DNA from: Chloroflexota bacterium
GTDB taxonomy: Bacteria; Chloroflexota; Dehalococcoidia; Lucifugimonadales; UBA3495
Length of the DNA: 46,804 bases
Direction: 5' to 3'
NCBI GenBank assembly: GCA_022568195.1
Contig: JADFFS010000009.1
Coordinates: forward strand, 1-46,804
Made by a program: the position numbers and the translations under genes. Shown here piece after piece: positions 1 to 7,555 of this stretch (the stretch's first letter is position 1; every line of letters begins with the position of its first letter). The notes below the pieces were generated by a model. That model was not told the DNA's origin. It ran no database searches and worked only from the letters and a program-made list of their open reading frames with translations.

Positions 1-141
1 GCAAACCTGGTTAGCACGCCCCAGACGGCGGGGCCCACCCTGGAGTCCATCCCCAAACGGGCGGTCAACTGCTTCGAGAACATCCAGCGGGTGTGGAGCG
101 GGGAGCCGCCCGCATGGACGGCCGAGTACGAGAATTTGTAG
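1..141 (+). CDS. D-isomer-specific 2-hydroxyacid dehydrogenase, C-terminal end (partial)
   Basis: Frame 1 is open from the window edge to a TAG at 139-141 and gives 46 residues. The ending resembles the C-terminus of NAD-dependent 2-hydroxyacid (phosphoglycerate-type) dehydrogenases: a TPxxAGPT segment, then an ExxPKRAVNCFENIQRV helix and a GEPP turn before a short tail. In the family the TPH segment carries the catalytic His. Here the motif reads TPQTAG, so Gln sits at that position. The rest of the enzyme, including the NAD fold, lies outside the window, so substrate cannot be judged. Confidence 0.6.
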   Translation, partial: ANLVSTPQTAGPTLESIPKRAVNCFENIQRVWSGEPPAWTAEYENL

Positions 142-170
142 GTAGAGACCAACCTTGCCGTGTCTGTTTG

Positions 171-199
171 TTGCCGTTGAGCACACAATGTGCTAGCCT
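171..199 (+). promoter_or_regulatory. Promoter of brnTA, predicted leaderless
   Basis: A -35-like TTGCCG (171-176) is separated by 17 nt from an extended -10, TGC-TAGCCT (191-199). Only 6 nt lie between the -10 and the GTG start of brnT at 206. The transcript should therefore begin at or next to the start codon, and no ribosome-binding site is visible. Confidence 0.5.
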
Positions 200-205
200 C
201 CAATC

Positions 206-493
206 GTGAAGTACTTCTCTTGGAGTGGTACGAAGAACGAAAGCCTCAAGGCGGAGCGAGGGGTATCTTTTGAACAGGCGGTCTTCCATATCTACCAGGG
301 GCACTTACTTGACATCATGGAACATCCAAATCAGCGGCGTTATCCAGGGCAACGGATCTTCGTTGTGGATATTGGCGGCTACGCATACCTTGTTCCTTTC
401 GTTGAGAGCGAAACCGAAGTGTTCCTAAAAACGGTGATTCCCAGTCGCAAAGCAACCGAAACGTATCTGAGGCAAAGGGAAGTAGATGGCTAA
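206..493 (+). CDS. brnT: BrnT family toxin
   Basis: 95 residues, GTG start. BrnT toxins are small ribonucleases with a RelE-like fold that inhibit translation and are neutralised by BrnA. The protein shows the family pattern: an N-terminal F/Y-x-W segment with a KNESLKAERGVSFEQA stretch, a LDIMEHPNQRRYPGQR segment, a hydrophobic strand in the middle (YAYLVPFV), and a C-terminal FLKTVIPSRKATETYL signature. The next gene overlaps it by 8 nt and is the BrnA-like antitoxin, which supports the call. The GTG start is set by a promoter only 6 nt upstream; no other start fits the family N-terminus. Confidence 0.85.
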   Translation: MKYFSWSGTKNESLKAERGVSFEQAVFHIYQGHLLDIMEHPNQRRYPGQRIFVVDIGGYAYLVPFVESETEVFLKTVIPSRKATETYLRQREVDG

Positions 494-761
494 TCTAGAC
501 CAAGAAGAGCGAGAGTTACTAGAGTCCTTTGAGCGCGATGAGTGGCGGTCAGTAGCGGGACGAGAAGCGAAATTCGAGCGCTACCGTGAGTACGCTCTTA
601 GCACATTCAAGAAAGACAAGCGGGTGAATATTCGGATATCGACGAAGGACTTAGAGGCCCTCCAGACACGAGCCTTGGAGGAGGGTATTCCCTACCAGAC
701 CCTTATGGCAAGTGTCTTGCACAAGTATGTAGGTGGCCGCCTGGTCGAAAAGAGCAGCTGA
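486..761 (+). CDS. brnA: BrnA-like antitoxin (CopG/ribbon-helix-helix type)
   Basis: 91 residues, overlapping the end of brnT by 8 nt, so translation is probably coupled. The N-terminal half is charged and helical (LDQEERELLESFERDEW) and should bind the toxin. The C-terminal half carries the RVNIRIS strand of a ribbon-helix-helix DNA-binding domain, followed by LEALQTRALEEGIPYQTL, a pattern common in CopG-like antitoxins paired with BrnT. By family precedent the complex represses its own promoter, here probably the site at 171-199. No ORF is supported between this gene and 910. Confidence 0.8.
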   Translation: MANLDQEERELLESFERDEWRSVAGREAKFERYREYALSTFKKDKRVNIRISTKDLEALQTRALEEGIPYQTLMASVLHKYVGGRLVEKSS

Positions 762-910
762 CCCGAAGATGGCACACAAGAGACTATAGGACCCTTCGCC
801 GAAGCCTGGGACGGAGCCATTGAGGGGCGGGAGAGCCAGCTTCTGGGGACCGCCGAGTAGGAGAACCTGCAGGAGCTCAATCCACGCATCCCCTCAAAGC
901 AAGTTCTTTA

Positions 911-1645
911 CTAGCGGTCGTCAAACAGGAATCGAAAAGAGTATCCCTTCAGTTGAACATTCGGTACTGCTTGTGCCGCGAAGACTACCCGTTGATGGAA
1001 ATCTTTGGCGACTAAAATCCCTCTGACGGGCTTTTGTTCCTCATGACCAATAGCCCCCATGTAGGCCAACACCTGAGTCATATCTCCGGGTTGAGCGGTA
1101 TGTGCCTTCAACTCAATGACCACCAGGCGGCCTTCCCGGTCTTCGGCAGTGATATCGATCCGTCCTGCCTCAACGTTACGTTCAGACCCGCCATCGACGA
1201 TTTTCAACCCGGACTCTAGTTGTTCGATATTTTCCCTCAGTGCTGATTGAAGGTCTCGCTCAAGACTAAAAGCAAACGCCGCGGCAGTTTCTGACGAGCC
1301 CCCGTCTATCTGACTCACATCAGAGTCATCGGGCGCCCGGAAATAGGGGTTAATGAATTTGTTTTGTTCATTGAACACGTTGCCGGGATTCTTTAGCTGC
1401 CCCGCGTCACCGTTGGTAAATTCGATCGACTGGGGATTGCAAAACTCACATTCAGAAGTAAGGAACCAGTGACGGTCTGCGGCCTCCAATCTCGATACAT
1501 TTTCGTTCTTCATCAGCTCGGCAAGAGGAGTAACACTGGCTGCACGTAGCAGGTATCCCCAGAGAGGGGATGGCCGGAGTACGCCGTGCGCCACCAACTC
1601 CTCCACGGTGAACCTGCTGAGAAACGTTCTTATATCTTCATTCAT
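911..1645 (-). CDS. NucS/EndoMS-like endonuclease domain protein
   Basis: 244 residues. The C-terminal half (about 120-244) resembles the RecB-like nuclease domain of NucS/EndoMS: an SLERDLQSALRENIEQLE helix, GRIDI (D164), VVIELKA (E178, K180) and QVLAYMG, which supplies the D-ExK-Q nuclease core. NucS proteins cut mismatched or branched DNA. The N-terminal half is not the NucS dimerisation domain; it is an uncharacterised region with a C-x2-C pair (CEFC, about 66-69) and many polar residues. The ATG overlaps the thrS stop as ATGA (1642-1645), so the gene is translationally coupled to thrS. Its substrate is unknown; a defence or repair role is possible. Confidence 0.65.
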   Translation of the reverse strand: MNEDIRTFLSRFTVEELVAHGVLRPSPLWGYLLRAASVTPLAELMKNENVSRLEAADRHWFLTSECEFCNPQSIEFTNGDAGQLKNPGNVFNEQNKFINPYFRAPDDSDVSQIDGGSSETAAAFAFSLERDLQSALRENIEQLESGLKIVDGGSERNVEAGRIDITAEDREGRLVVIELKAHTAQPGDMTQVLAYMGAIGHEEQKPVRGILVAKDFHQRVVFAAQAVPNVQLKGYSFRFLFDDR

Positions 1646-3399
1646 CTCTCCCCCAGTTCCCCCTTCAGCTTCGCCAGCAGCGCGTCCAGCGCCATCGCCC
1701 CCAGGTCTCCCTCCTCCCGGTGGCGCACGGAAACAGACTGGGCTTCCATCTCCTTATCACCCACCACCAGCATGTAAGGGACCTTCTGCATCTGGGCGTT
1801 GCGTATCTTCAGGTTCATCCGCTCGCTGCGGCTGTCCACCTCCGCCCGGAAGCCACCGGCGGCCAGCGCGTCCTTTACCTGCTCGGCGTATTCGTTGTGG
1901 CGGTCGGCGATGGGTATAACCACGGCCTGGACCGGCGCCAACCAGAGAGGGAAGGCCCCGGCGTAGTGCTCTATAAGCACCCCCATGAACCGCTCCATGG
2001 AACCCAGGATGGCCCGGTGGACCATGTAGGGCCGGCTTCGTCCGCCTTCCGAGTCCTGGTACACCAGGTCGAATCGCTCAGGTAGGTTGAAGTCGAACTG
2101 GACCGTGGTGCACTGCCAGGCTCGGCCCAAGGCGTCTTTGATTTTGATGTCGATCTTCGGTCCGTAGAAGGCGCCGCCTCCCTCATCCATGTCGAAGGAC
2201 AAATTCCGCGCTTCCAGGGACTGGCGAAGGGACTGGGTCGCGTGGTCCCACATTTCCGGTTCGCCCACATACTTCTCCGGGCGGGTGGACAGCATGATGG
2301 AGTAATCGGTGAAACCGAAGGCCTCCAGCAGCTCGAAAGTCAGGTCCAGGACTCCCCCAATCTCGTCTTCCACCTGATCGGGGCGGCAGAAAATATGGGC
2401 GTCGTCCTGGGTAAATCCCCGCACCCGCATCAACCCATGGAGCACGCCGCTGCGCTCGTAGCGGTAGACAGTGCCCAGCTCGGCAAAGCGCAAGGGAAGC
2501 TCCCGGTAGCTGCGCAGGGACGAGCGGTAGACCATGATGTGGAAGGGGCAGTTCATCGGCTTGAGGAAATACTCCTGATCATCGATCTCCAGTGGGGCGT
2601 ACATGCTTTCCCGGTAGAAGTCCAGGTGCCCGCTGGTCTGCCAAAGCTGAGCACGCCCGATGTGGGGTGAGTAAAGAATGTCATAGCCCCGCCGGTAGTG
2701 CAGGTCCCGCCAATAGTTTTCGATGATGGTGCGCACCAATCCACCTTTGGGATGCCAGACGATGAGACCGGGGCCGATCTCATCATGGATGCTAAACAAG
2801 CCTAGCTGGCGGCCCAGGATCCGGTGGTCCCGCCTTTCCGCTTCCTCCAGCCGGGCCAGGTGGTCGTCGAGTGCCTGCTGGCTCTCGAAGGCTGTCCCGT
2901 AGATTCGCTGAAGCATCGGCCGGTGTTCGTCGCCCCGCCAGTAGGCGCCGGCCACGTTCATCAATTTGACCGCTGAAATGTCGGCGGTATTTTCCACGTG
3001 GGGGCCCTGGCACAGGTCGACGAACTCGTTGTGGCGGAAGATGGACAACGTTGTCTCTTCCGACAGATCGTCGATGATCTCCAGCTTGTAGGGCTGGCCG
3101 GAGAACAGGGTTTTCGCCTCTTCCCGGCCGATCTCTTCCCGGTGGAACTGGTGACCCGCCGCGATGGTTTGACCCATCAGCTTTTCAATCTCTTCCAGGT
3201 CCTCGGGGGTGAAGGGCCGTGAGACATCGAAGTCGTAGTAAAATCCGTCATGAATGGGGGGCCCGATGCCCATCTTGGCCTCGGGAAACAGCTTGAGCAC
3301 CGCGTCGGCCATGACGTGGGCGGCGGAGTGTCTCAGCCGGTGCCTCAAGGCCTCCTGGGGGTCGATGTGGCCGGTATCCAGGGTTCCGTGGTCTAGCAT
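1642..3399 (-). CDS. thrS: Threonyl-tRNA synthetase, lacking the TGS domain
   Basis: 585 residues; charges tRNA-Thr in the cytoplasm. The protein begins almost directly with the editing domain: HSAAH (H24, H28) and a later CQGPH form its metal-binding motif for clearing Ser-tRNA-Thr. The class II core follows, with MNCPFHIMVY, motif 2 (TVYRYERSGVLHGLMRVRGF) and motif 3 near HRAILGSMERFMGVL. The anticodon-binding domain closes the protein. Usual ThrRS is about 640 residues with an N-terminal TGS domain, which is missing here. A TATAAT lies about 30 nt upstream of the ATG. The gene sits after plsY on the same strand and overlaps the nuclease gene downstream by 4 nt. Confidence 0.97.
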   Translation of the reverse strand: MLDHGTLDTGHIDPQEALRHRLRHSAAHVMADAVLKLFPEAKMGIGPPIHDGFYYDFDVSRPFTPEDLEEIEKLMGQTIAAGHQFHREEIGREEAKTLFSGQPYKLEIIDDLSEETTLSIFRHNEFVDLCQGPHVENTADISAVKLMNVAGAYWRGDEHRPMLQRIYGTAFESQQALDDHLARLEEAERRDHRILGRQLGLFSIHDEIGPGLIVWHPKGGLVRTIIENYWRDLHYRRGYDILYSPHIGRAQLWQTSGHLDFYRESMYAPLEIDDQEYFLKPMNCPFHIMVYRSSLRSYRELPLRFAELGTVYRYERSGVLHGLMRVRGFTQDDAHIFCRPDQVEDEIGGVLDLTFELLEAFGFTDYSIMLSTRPEKYVGEPEMWDHATQSLRQSLEARNLSFDMDEGGGAFYGPKIDIKIKDALGRAWQCTTVQFDFNLPERFDLVYQDSEGGRSRPYMVHRAILGSMERFMGVLIEHYAGAFPLWLAPVQAVVIPIADRHNEYAEQVKDALAAGGFRAEVDSRSERMNLKIRNAQMQKVPYMLVVGDKEMEAQSVSVRHREEGDLGAMALDALLAKLKGELGER

Positions 3400-3428
3400 A
3401 TCCTCTTCCAGATTCGAATTTGGTTCAC

Positions 3429-3434
3429 ATTATA
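3429..3434 (-). promoter_or_regulatory. -10 box upstream of thrS
   Basis: The minus strand reads a consensus TATAAT at 3434-3429, giving an expected start near 3422 and a leader of about 20 nt before the thrS ATG at 3399. No clear -35 hexamer is present at 16-18 nt, so this is a candidate only. Confidence 0.4.
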
Positions 3435-3472
3435 TCCTACGGGAAACGCGTATCGCCCGATTCCAAGGGCTA

Positions 3473-4090
3473 TCACGCCAGTCCGGTGAACAGCTCTCGC
3501 CAGCGGCGCTGCTTGATGGAGTTGATTATGTGGCCCCAGGCGCTGACCAGGTATGTTGTGGTCACCACCAGAGTCAAGAATAGGCACAGCAGCAGTTGGT
3601 CCGGCGACTGGCGGGTCACCACCAGCAGCAGGTTCAGCAGCACGAACCCCACTGCTGCGCCCAGGACCACGTTGCGCAACAACAAAGCGACCAGCAGGGT
3701 TGGGCCGGCTACGATCAGGGTCAACACAGGCACCACCGCCAGGGAAATCCCGAGGATTGCCGCGGCGCCTTTACCGCCGCGAAATCCCAAGAATATCGGC
3801 CAGTTGTGCCCCGCGACAACCAAGAACGTGGTCAGGAAGACGGTCCATCCGGGCGCTCCCAGCCAAACCGGGACCAAGAACACCAGGGCGCCTTTTCCCG
3901 CGTCGGCGGCCAGCACCAATATCGCGCCCCTCAGTCCTATTCGGTAGTAAGCGTTCAGTGCGCCCACGTTGCCGGAACCGAACCGGCGGATGTCCTCCCT
4001 CTTTAGCAGGTGTACCAGGATGTACGCAGAGGGAATGGAGCCTATCAGATAGGCAGCAAGTCCCAGAGCCATGCCAAACAGCCAGTCCAA
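3473..4090 (-). CDS. plsY: Glycerol-3-phosphate acyltransferase PlsY
   Basis: 205 residues from the TTG at 4090. It transfers acyl groups from acyl-phosphate to glycerol-3-phosphate, the first step of phospholipid synthesis, in the membrane. Diagnostic motifs are GSGNVGALN (motif 1) and GHNWPIFLGFRGGKG (motif 2), separated by hydrophobic helices; the C-terminal HIINSIKQRRW resembles motif 3. The ORF track runs far upstream (491 aa) only because the frame lacks stops. I chose the TTG because GGAGG stands 7 nt before it and family members begin right before the first helix; an ATG six codons later is the alternative. A 7-bp hairpin lies upstream at 4118-4139. Confidence 0.93.
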   Translation of the reverse strand: MDWLFGMALGLAAYLIGSIPSAYILVHLLKREDIRRFGSGNVGALNAYYRIGLRGAILVLAADAGKGALVFLVPVWLGAPGWTVFLTTFLVVAGHNWPIFLGFRGGKGAAAILGISLAVVPVLTLIVAGPTLLVALLLRNVVLGAAVGFVLLNLLLVVTRQSPDQLLLCLFLTLVVTTTYLVSAWGHIINSIKQRRWRELFTGLA

Positions 4091-4253
4091 CCGCGCGCCT
4101 CCAGTCGTGTTACTGACCCTGAGCCAGCAAGAGCTCAGGCGATCAGGTACACGATTTCGTTTAATTTTAACCTCAGGGTTTGATGACCGCCAGCAATTGG
4201 CAGGTCCGCTGCCGGCCGGAACGTGTCGTACCTGTGTGTCGAATCCGTTTGTA

Positions 4254-4282
4254 TTGTAGAGCACCAGCCCGCCGCCTATAAT
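4254..4282 (+). promoter_or_regulatory. Sigma-70-type promoter of the esterase pair
   Basis: TTGTAG (4254-4259), a 17-nt spacer and a perfect TATAAT (4277-4282) predict transcription from about 4289, which is 40 nt before the ATG at 4331. This rules out the upstream start (4223) used in the ORF track. Confidence 0.6.
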
Positions 4283-4330
4283 GGCCGCACCCGGCCTACC
4301 CATAATCGACTCTGGACAGGGGACGAAGAC

Positions 4331-5263
4331 ATGGCTACCCGCGAAGACCTGGAAAATTTCGTCTCCCGGGTCACCCGGCCCGAGGACTTTGGCGATTATT
4401 GGACCGGTGTGCTGGAGGGGTTGGCCGAGATTCCCCTGGAACCCCAGGAGACCCCGGCGCCCATCCGGTCTAATGCCGACGTGAATGTATCCCAGGTCAG
4501 CTATCACAGCCTGGGCGGCCTGGAAATCGCTTGCTGGTATTGTGTCCCAACCGGTGGCGATGGCCCATTCCCGGCAATCCTCCATTTTCCCGGCTACAAG
4601 GGAGAGCCTGGGATTCGGCGGGATTGGGGAAGCAAGGGCGTAATCACTTTGACGGTGGCGGTGCGCGGCAAGCTGCGAAGTAATTCCCAGTTCGACCCCG
4701 GTTATCCCGGCCTGCTGACCCACGGTATAGAGGACCGGGACACCTACAGCTATAAGGGCCTGATTTCCGACTGCGTCAGGGGGGTAGACTTTTTGCTTTC
4801 CAGGCCGGAGGTGGACCCGGATCGGATATACGCTTGCGGCAGCAGCCAAGGCGGCGGCCTTACCCTGATTACCACGGCCCTGAGGCCCGAAATCAAGGGC
4901 GGCGTCTCTGGTTATCCCTTTCTGTGCTGCTACGCGGAAGCGATGCAAATGCTGCGCAGCTACCCTTACGACGAGTTGAACTGCTACGCTCGGGCCTACC
5001 CCAGCCGGGTGTCCCAGATGCTGGAAACTTTGCGCTACTTCGACGCGGTTAATTTCGCGGGCTGGATCAAGTGTCCCATGGCCGTGGGCATTGCCCTGGA
5101 GGACGAAATCTGCCCTCCGGAAACCAGCTACGCTGCTTATAAGGCTTTAGCAGGCCCCAAGGACTTGTGGCTGTTCCCCGACTCGGGCCACGGCAACGCC
5201 CACGACTACCCAGCCAAAGAGACGGCGTGGCTGGAAAATCAAATCCGGGTGGACCAGGGCTAG
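4331..5263 (+). CDS. Acetyl xylan esterase / cephalosporin-C deacetylase (AXE1) family hydrolase
   Basis: 310 residues. AXE1 proteins are cytoplasmic alpha/beta-hydrolases that remove acetyl groups from xylo-oligosaccharides or similar small esters. The fold signature is present: FPAILHFPGYKG strand and turn, the VRG oxyanion-region motif, the nucleophile elbow GSSQGG with Ser172, Asp258 in ALEDEICPP and His287 in SGHGNAHD. Length fits the family. The start at 4331 follows a GGACAGGGGACG ribosome-binding stretch and lies downstream of a good promoter; the track's 4223 start would precede that promoter. The next gene begins 13 nt later and is a paralogue, so the two are likely co-transcribed. 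The true substrate is unknown. Confidence 0.85.
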   Translation: MATREDLENFVSRVTRPEDFGDYWTGVLEGLAEIPLEPQETPAPIRSNADVNVSQVSYHSLGGLEIACWYCVPTGGDGPFPAILHFPGYKGEPGIRRDWGSKGVITLTVAVRGKLRSNSQFDPGYPGLLTHGIEDRDTYSYKGLISDCVRGVDFLLSRPEVDPDRIYACGSSQGGGLTLITTALRPEIKGGVSGYPFLCCYAEAMQMLRSYPYDELNCYARAYPSRVSQMLETLRYFDAVNFAGWIKCPMAVGIALEDEICPPETSYAAYKALAGPKDLWLFPDSGHGNAHDYPAKETAWLENQIRVDQG

Positions 5264-5275
5264 AGGGTAGGGGCC

Positions 5276-6169
5276 ATGACATCTGGGGAAGGCGATTACG
5301 ACGCTTTTTGGGGTTCCATGGTTTCTCGGCTGGAAGGCACTGCACTGGATCTGGAGGTGAAACTCGACGAGTTTTACTCCCAACCCGAGTGGTCCATCTT
5401 CAGGGTCCACTACTCAGCGATGGACGGCTACCGGCTTTTCGCCTGGCTTTCCGTTCCCAAGCGGCTCCAGCAAGGAAAGATGCCTGCGTTGCTGCGGATG
5501 CCCGACTACGGCAGCGTTCACGATATCCTGTACACCCCTATCCGTGGCGACGCGGTGGTTATGAACGCCACCCACAGGGGCCAGCGGGGCAGCGACAGTT
5601 CGTTCCAAGCCAGCTATCCCGGGCTGCTCACCGAAGGCATCGACCGTCCGGACACCTACGTGATGCTGGACGTGTTCGCCGATGCCCTGCGCGGGGTGCA
5701 AGCGGTCCTGGCCCAACAAGAAGCAGAGATAGGACCGGTGGTCGTGATTGGCTCGGGCTTGGGCGGCGCCTTGGCCCTGGCCGCTGCCGCACAATGGAGC
5801 CAGGTGAAGGCCGTGGCCTCGGACACTCCCCTGGCTTTGGGGCATCCCGATGTGCTGGATGCCCCTTCCGGCTATCCCCTGGGGGAGCTGCACGACTACC
5901 TCCGGGTGTATCCCCATCGGCGGGAGTCGGTGTTGGCTAATGCCGCGCCCTTGGACCCTGTGAAGATGGCCCCCAAAGTCAGTGTCCCGGTGCTGCTCAG
6001 CCTGGGGCGTAGGGACCGGGGCCAATGCCCGCTGGCCATCGGTGAAGAGTTGGCAGGCCGGTTGCCCAATTGCGACCTGCGGGTTTACGACGGGGGAAGC
6101 GAAGGCGGGGGCCACCCTCACGGGGTGGTGAGGGCAGCCTGGCTCAAAGAACAGCTGGGCATAAGCTGA
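5276..6169 (+). CDS. AXE1-like alpha/beta-hydrolase fold protein without the Ser nucleophile
   Basis: 297 residues, second gene of the pair, with the same architecture and shared segments (YPGLLT..GI..RDTY type) as its upstream neighbour. Where the active paralogue has GSSQGG, this protein has GSGLGG, so Gly161 replaces the catalytic Ser. Asp247 (GRRDRGQCP) and a His (GGGHPHG) are kept. It is therefore probably catalytically dead as a serine esterase and may bind ligand, partner with its neighbour, or use other chemistry. A GAGGGTAGGGG ribosome-binding stretch precedes the ATG. The reading frame is intact with no sign of decay, which argues against a pseudogene. Confidence 0.75.
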   Translation: MTSGEGDYDAFWGSMVSRLEGTALDLEVKLDEFYSQPEWSIFRVHYSAMDGYRLFAWLSVPKRLQQGKMPALLRMPDYGSVHDILYTPIRGDAVVMNATHRGQRGSDSSFQASYPGLLTEGIDRPDTYVMLDVFADALRGVQAVLAQQEAEIGPVVVIGSGLGGALALAAAAQWSQVKAVASDTPLALGHPDVLDAPSGYPLGELHDYLRVYPHRRESVLANAAPLDPVKMAPKVSVPVLLSLGRRDRGQCPLAIGEELAGRLPNCDLRVYDGGSEGGGHPHGVVRAAWLKEQLGIS

Positions 6170-6209
6170 AGACCCGCGCCAATAGTCCGCTGGAGGTCGG
6201 CCGGATATT

Positions 6210-6218
6210 TGATATACT
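6210..6218 (+). promoter_or_regulatory. Extended -10 promoter upstream of prfB
   Basis: TG-A-TATACT is an extended -10 element. No clear -35 is seen. It would give a leader of roughly 135 nt before the prfB start at 6359, long enough for further control, though no riboswitch or attenuator fold was recognised in it. Confidence 0.4.
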
Positions 6219-6358
6219 ATTATCGTCGCAATATCCCTGAGTTTGGGTGAATTCCTCTACATGGGATCAACCACAAACGTGCGGCACCGGTTAACATCCA
6301 CATTAGATAACTTAAATAACAGGGAGGCCCTCGACAGTATCAGAGGGTTGCAGAAACC

Positions 6359-7466
6359 ATGGAACAATTGCAACAAAACTTGACAGCTATGTGCCGTAAA
6401 ATCGCGTCCCTGGTGGAGCGTCTTTGACCTAGCGGACAAAGAAAAAACCATCGCTAATCTGGAGCAAGAGGCGGCCAAACCCGGTTTCTGGGATGACGCC
6501 CGCCTGGCCCAGCGGAAGATGCAGCAGTTGGGCCGAACCAAGGATACGGTGGAACTGTGGCGCAACCTCCAGTCCCAAGCCAATAACCTGCTGGAGCTAA
6601 CCGGGTTGGCCCTTGAGGAAAGCGACTATTCGCTCGAGGAGCAACTAGAAGCTGAGGCCCGAGACATATCCAAGGTTCTCGCCCGGGAAGAGGTCAACCT
6701 GACCCTTTCCGGCCCCTTAGACCAACGTACCGCCATCGTGTCGATCCACGCAGGCGTCGGCGGCACCGACTCGCAAGACTGGGCAGAGATGCTCCTGCGC
6801 ATGTATGTGAAGTGGGCCGAAGCCCAAGCCCGGCCGGTGGAGGTAATGGACCTCTCCTACGGAGAAGAGGCCGGGCTACGTAGCGGAACACTGGAAATAG
6901 CCGGGACAAACGCCTTCGGATACCTCAGCGCCGAGCGGGGGGTGCACCGGCTGGTGCGCTTGTCTCCCTTCGACCCGAACCACCTACGTCACACCTCCTT
7001 TGCTGAGGTAGAGATCCTACCCGAAGTCGAAGAGGACGCCGAGGTGGAGGTACGCTCCGAAGACATCAAGCTAGACTTTTTCCGTGCAAGCGGGCCCGGC
7101 GGGCAAAACGTGCAAAAAGTAGCTTCAGCGGTCCGCATGACCCATCTGCCTACCGGTACGGTGGTCACTTGCCAGAACGAGCGCTCGCAACATCAGAACC
7201 GGGAGTTTGCCATGCGAATCCTGAAGGCCAAACTTCTGGCAAAACAGAACGAAAAACGGGCCCAAGAGTTAGCCAAGTTACGGGGGGAGCGGGTGACCCC
7301 AGAGTGGGGCAACCAGATTCGCAGCTACGTGCTTCACCCCTACAAGTCGGTGAAAGATCACCGCACCAATTTTCAGAGCACAAACCCGGAAGCGGTCTTG
7401 GACGGTGACTTGAACGGCTTTATCGAGTCTTACTTGCTGTCCCGCGTGGGGAACCAGGGAGATTAG
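6359..7466 (+). CDS. prfB: Peptide chain release factor 2, with programmed +1 frameshift
   Basis: RF2 ends translation at UGA and UAA. The ORF track only shows part of the second frame (from 6519). The gene starts at ATG 6359, reads 22 codons to CTT-TGA (6422-6427), and must shift +1 to continue at GAC 6426, giving about 368 residues, the normal RF2 length. The shifted frame holds the SPF tripeptide (about 202-204) that reads stop codons and GGQ (about 247-249) that triggers peptide release. The gene ends in TAG, which RF1 reads. It is convergent with ribBA. RF2 shortage raises frameshifting and so RF2 synthesis, the classic autoregulation. Confidence 0.95.
6415..6428 (+). promoter_or_regulatory. 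RF2 programmed frameshift site
   Basis: The site has the known layout: a Shine-Dalgarno-like GGAG (6415-6418), exactly 3 nt, then the slippery CTT and the in-frame stop TGA followed by C (6422-6428). The internal SD is shorter than the E. coli AGGGGG but the spacing is identical. Confidence 0.9.
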
Positions 7467-7485
7467 TTTCTCCGGGCAATCGATG

Positions 7486-7518
7486 AAAAAGGCGGCCCGG
7501 ATAATTCCGGTGCCGCCT
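7486..7518 (-). terminator. Intrinsic terminator of the ribDEBA operon
   Basis: On the minus strand AGGCGGC-bulge-CCGG pairs with CCGG-GCCGCCT around a 6-nt loop and is followed by TTTTT (7490-7486). It lies just after the ribBA stop. On the plus strand it also follows prfB but there it has no U-run. Confidence 0.8.
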
Positions 7519-7555
7519 CGCCAACTCCCCGTCGCGTTTCCAGCGGTTTTCCGGG

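Noticed and set aside
820-1026. Short plus-strand ORF after brnA
   Set aside because: No ribosome-binding site, no family features, and it overlaps the nuclease gene on the other strand.
4073-4948. The 491-aa minus-strand ORF upstream of plsY
   Set aside because: It only extends because the frame lacks stops; it runs antisense through the AXE1 esterase gene and has no family features before the PlsY helix. The TTG at 4090 with GGAGG is the supported start.
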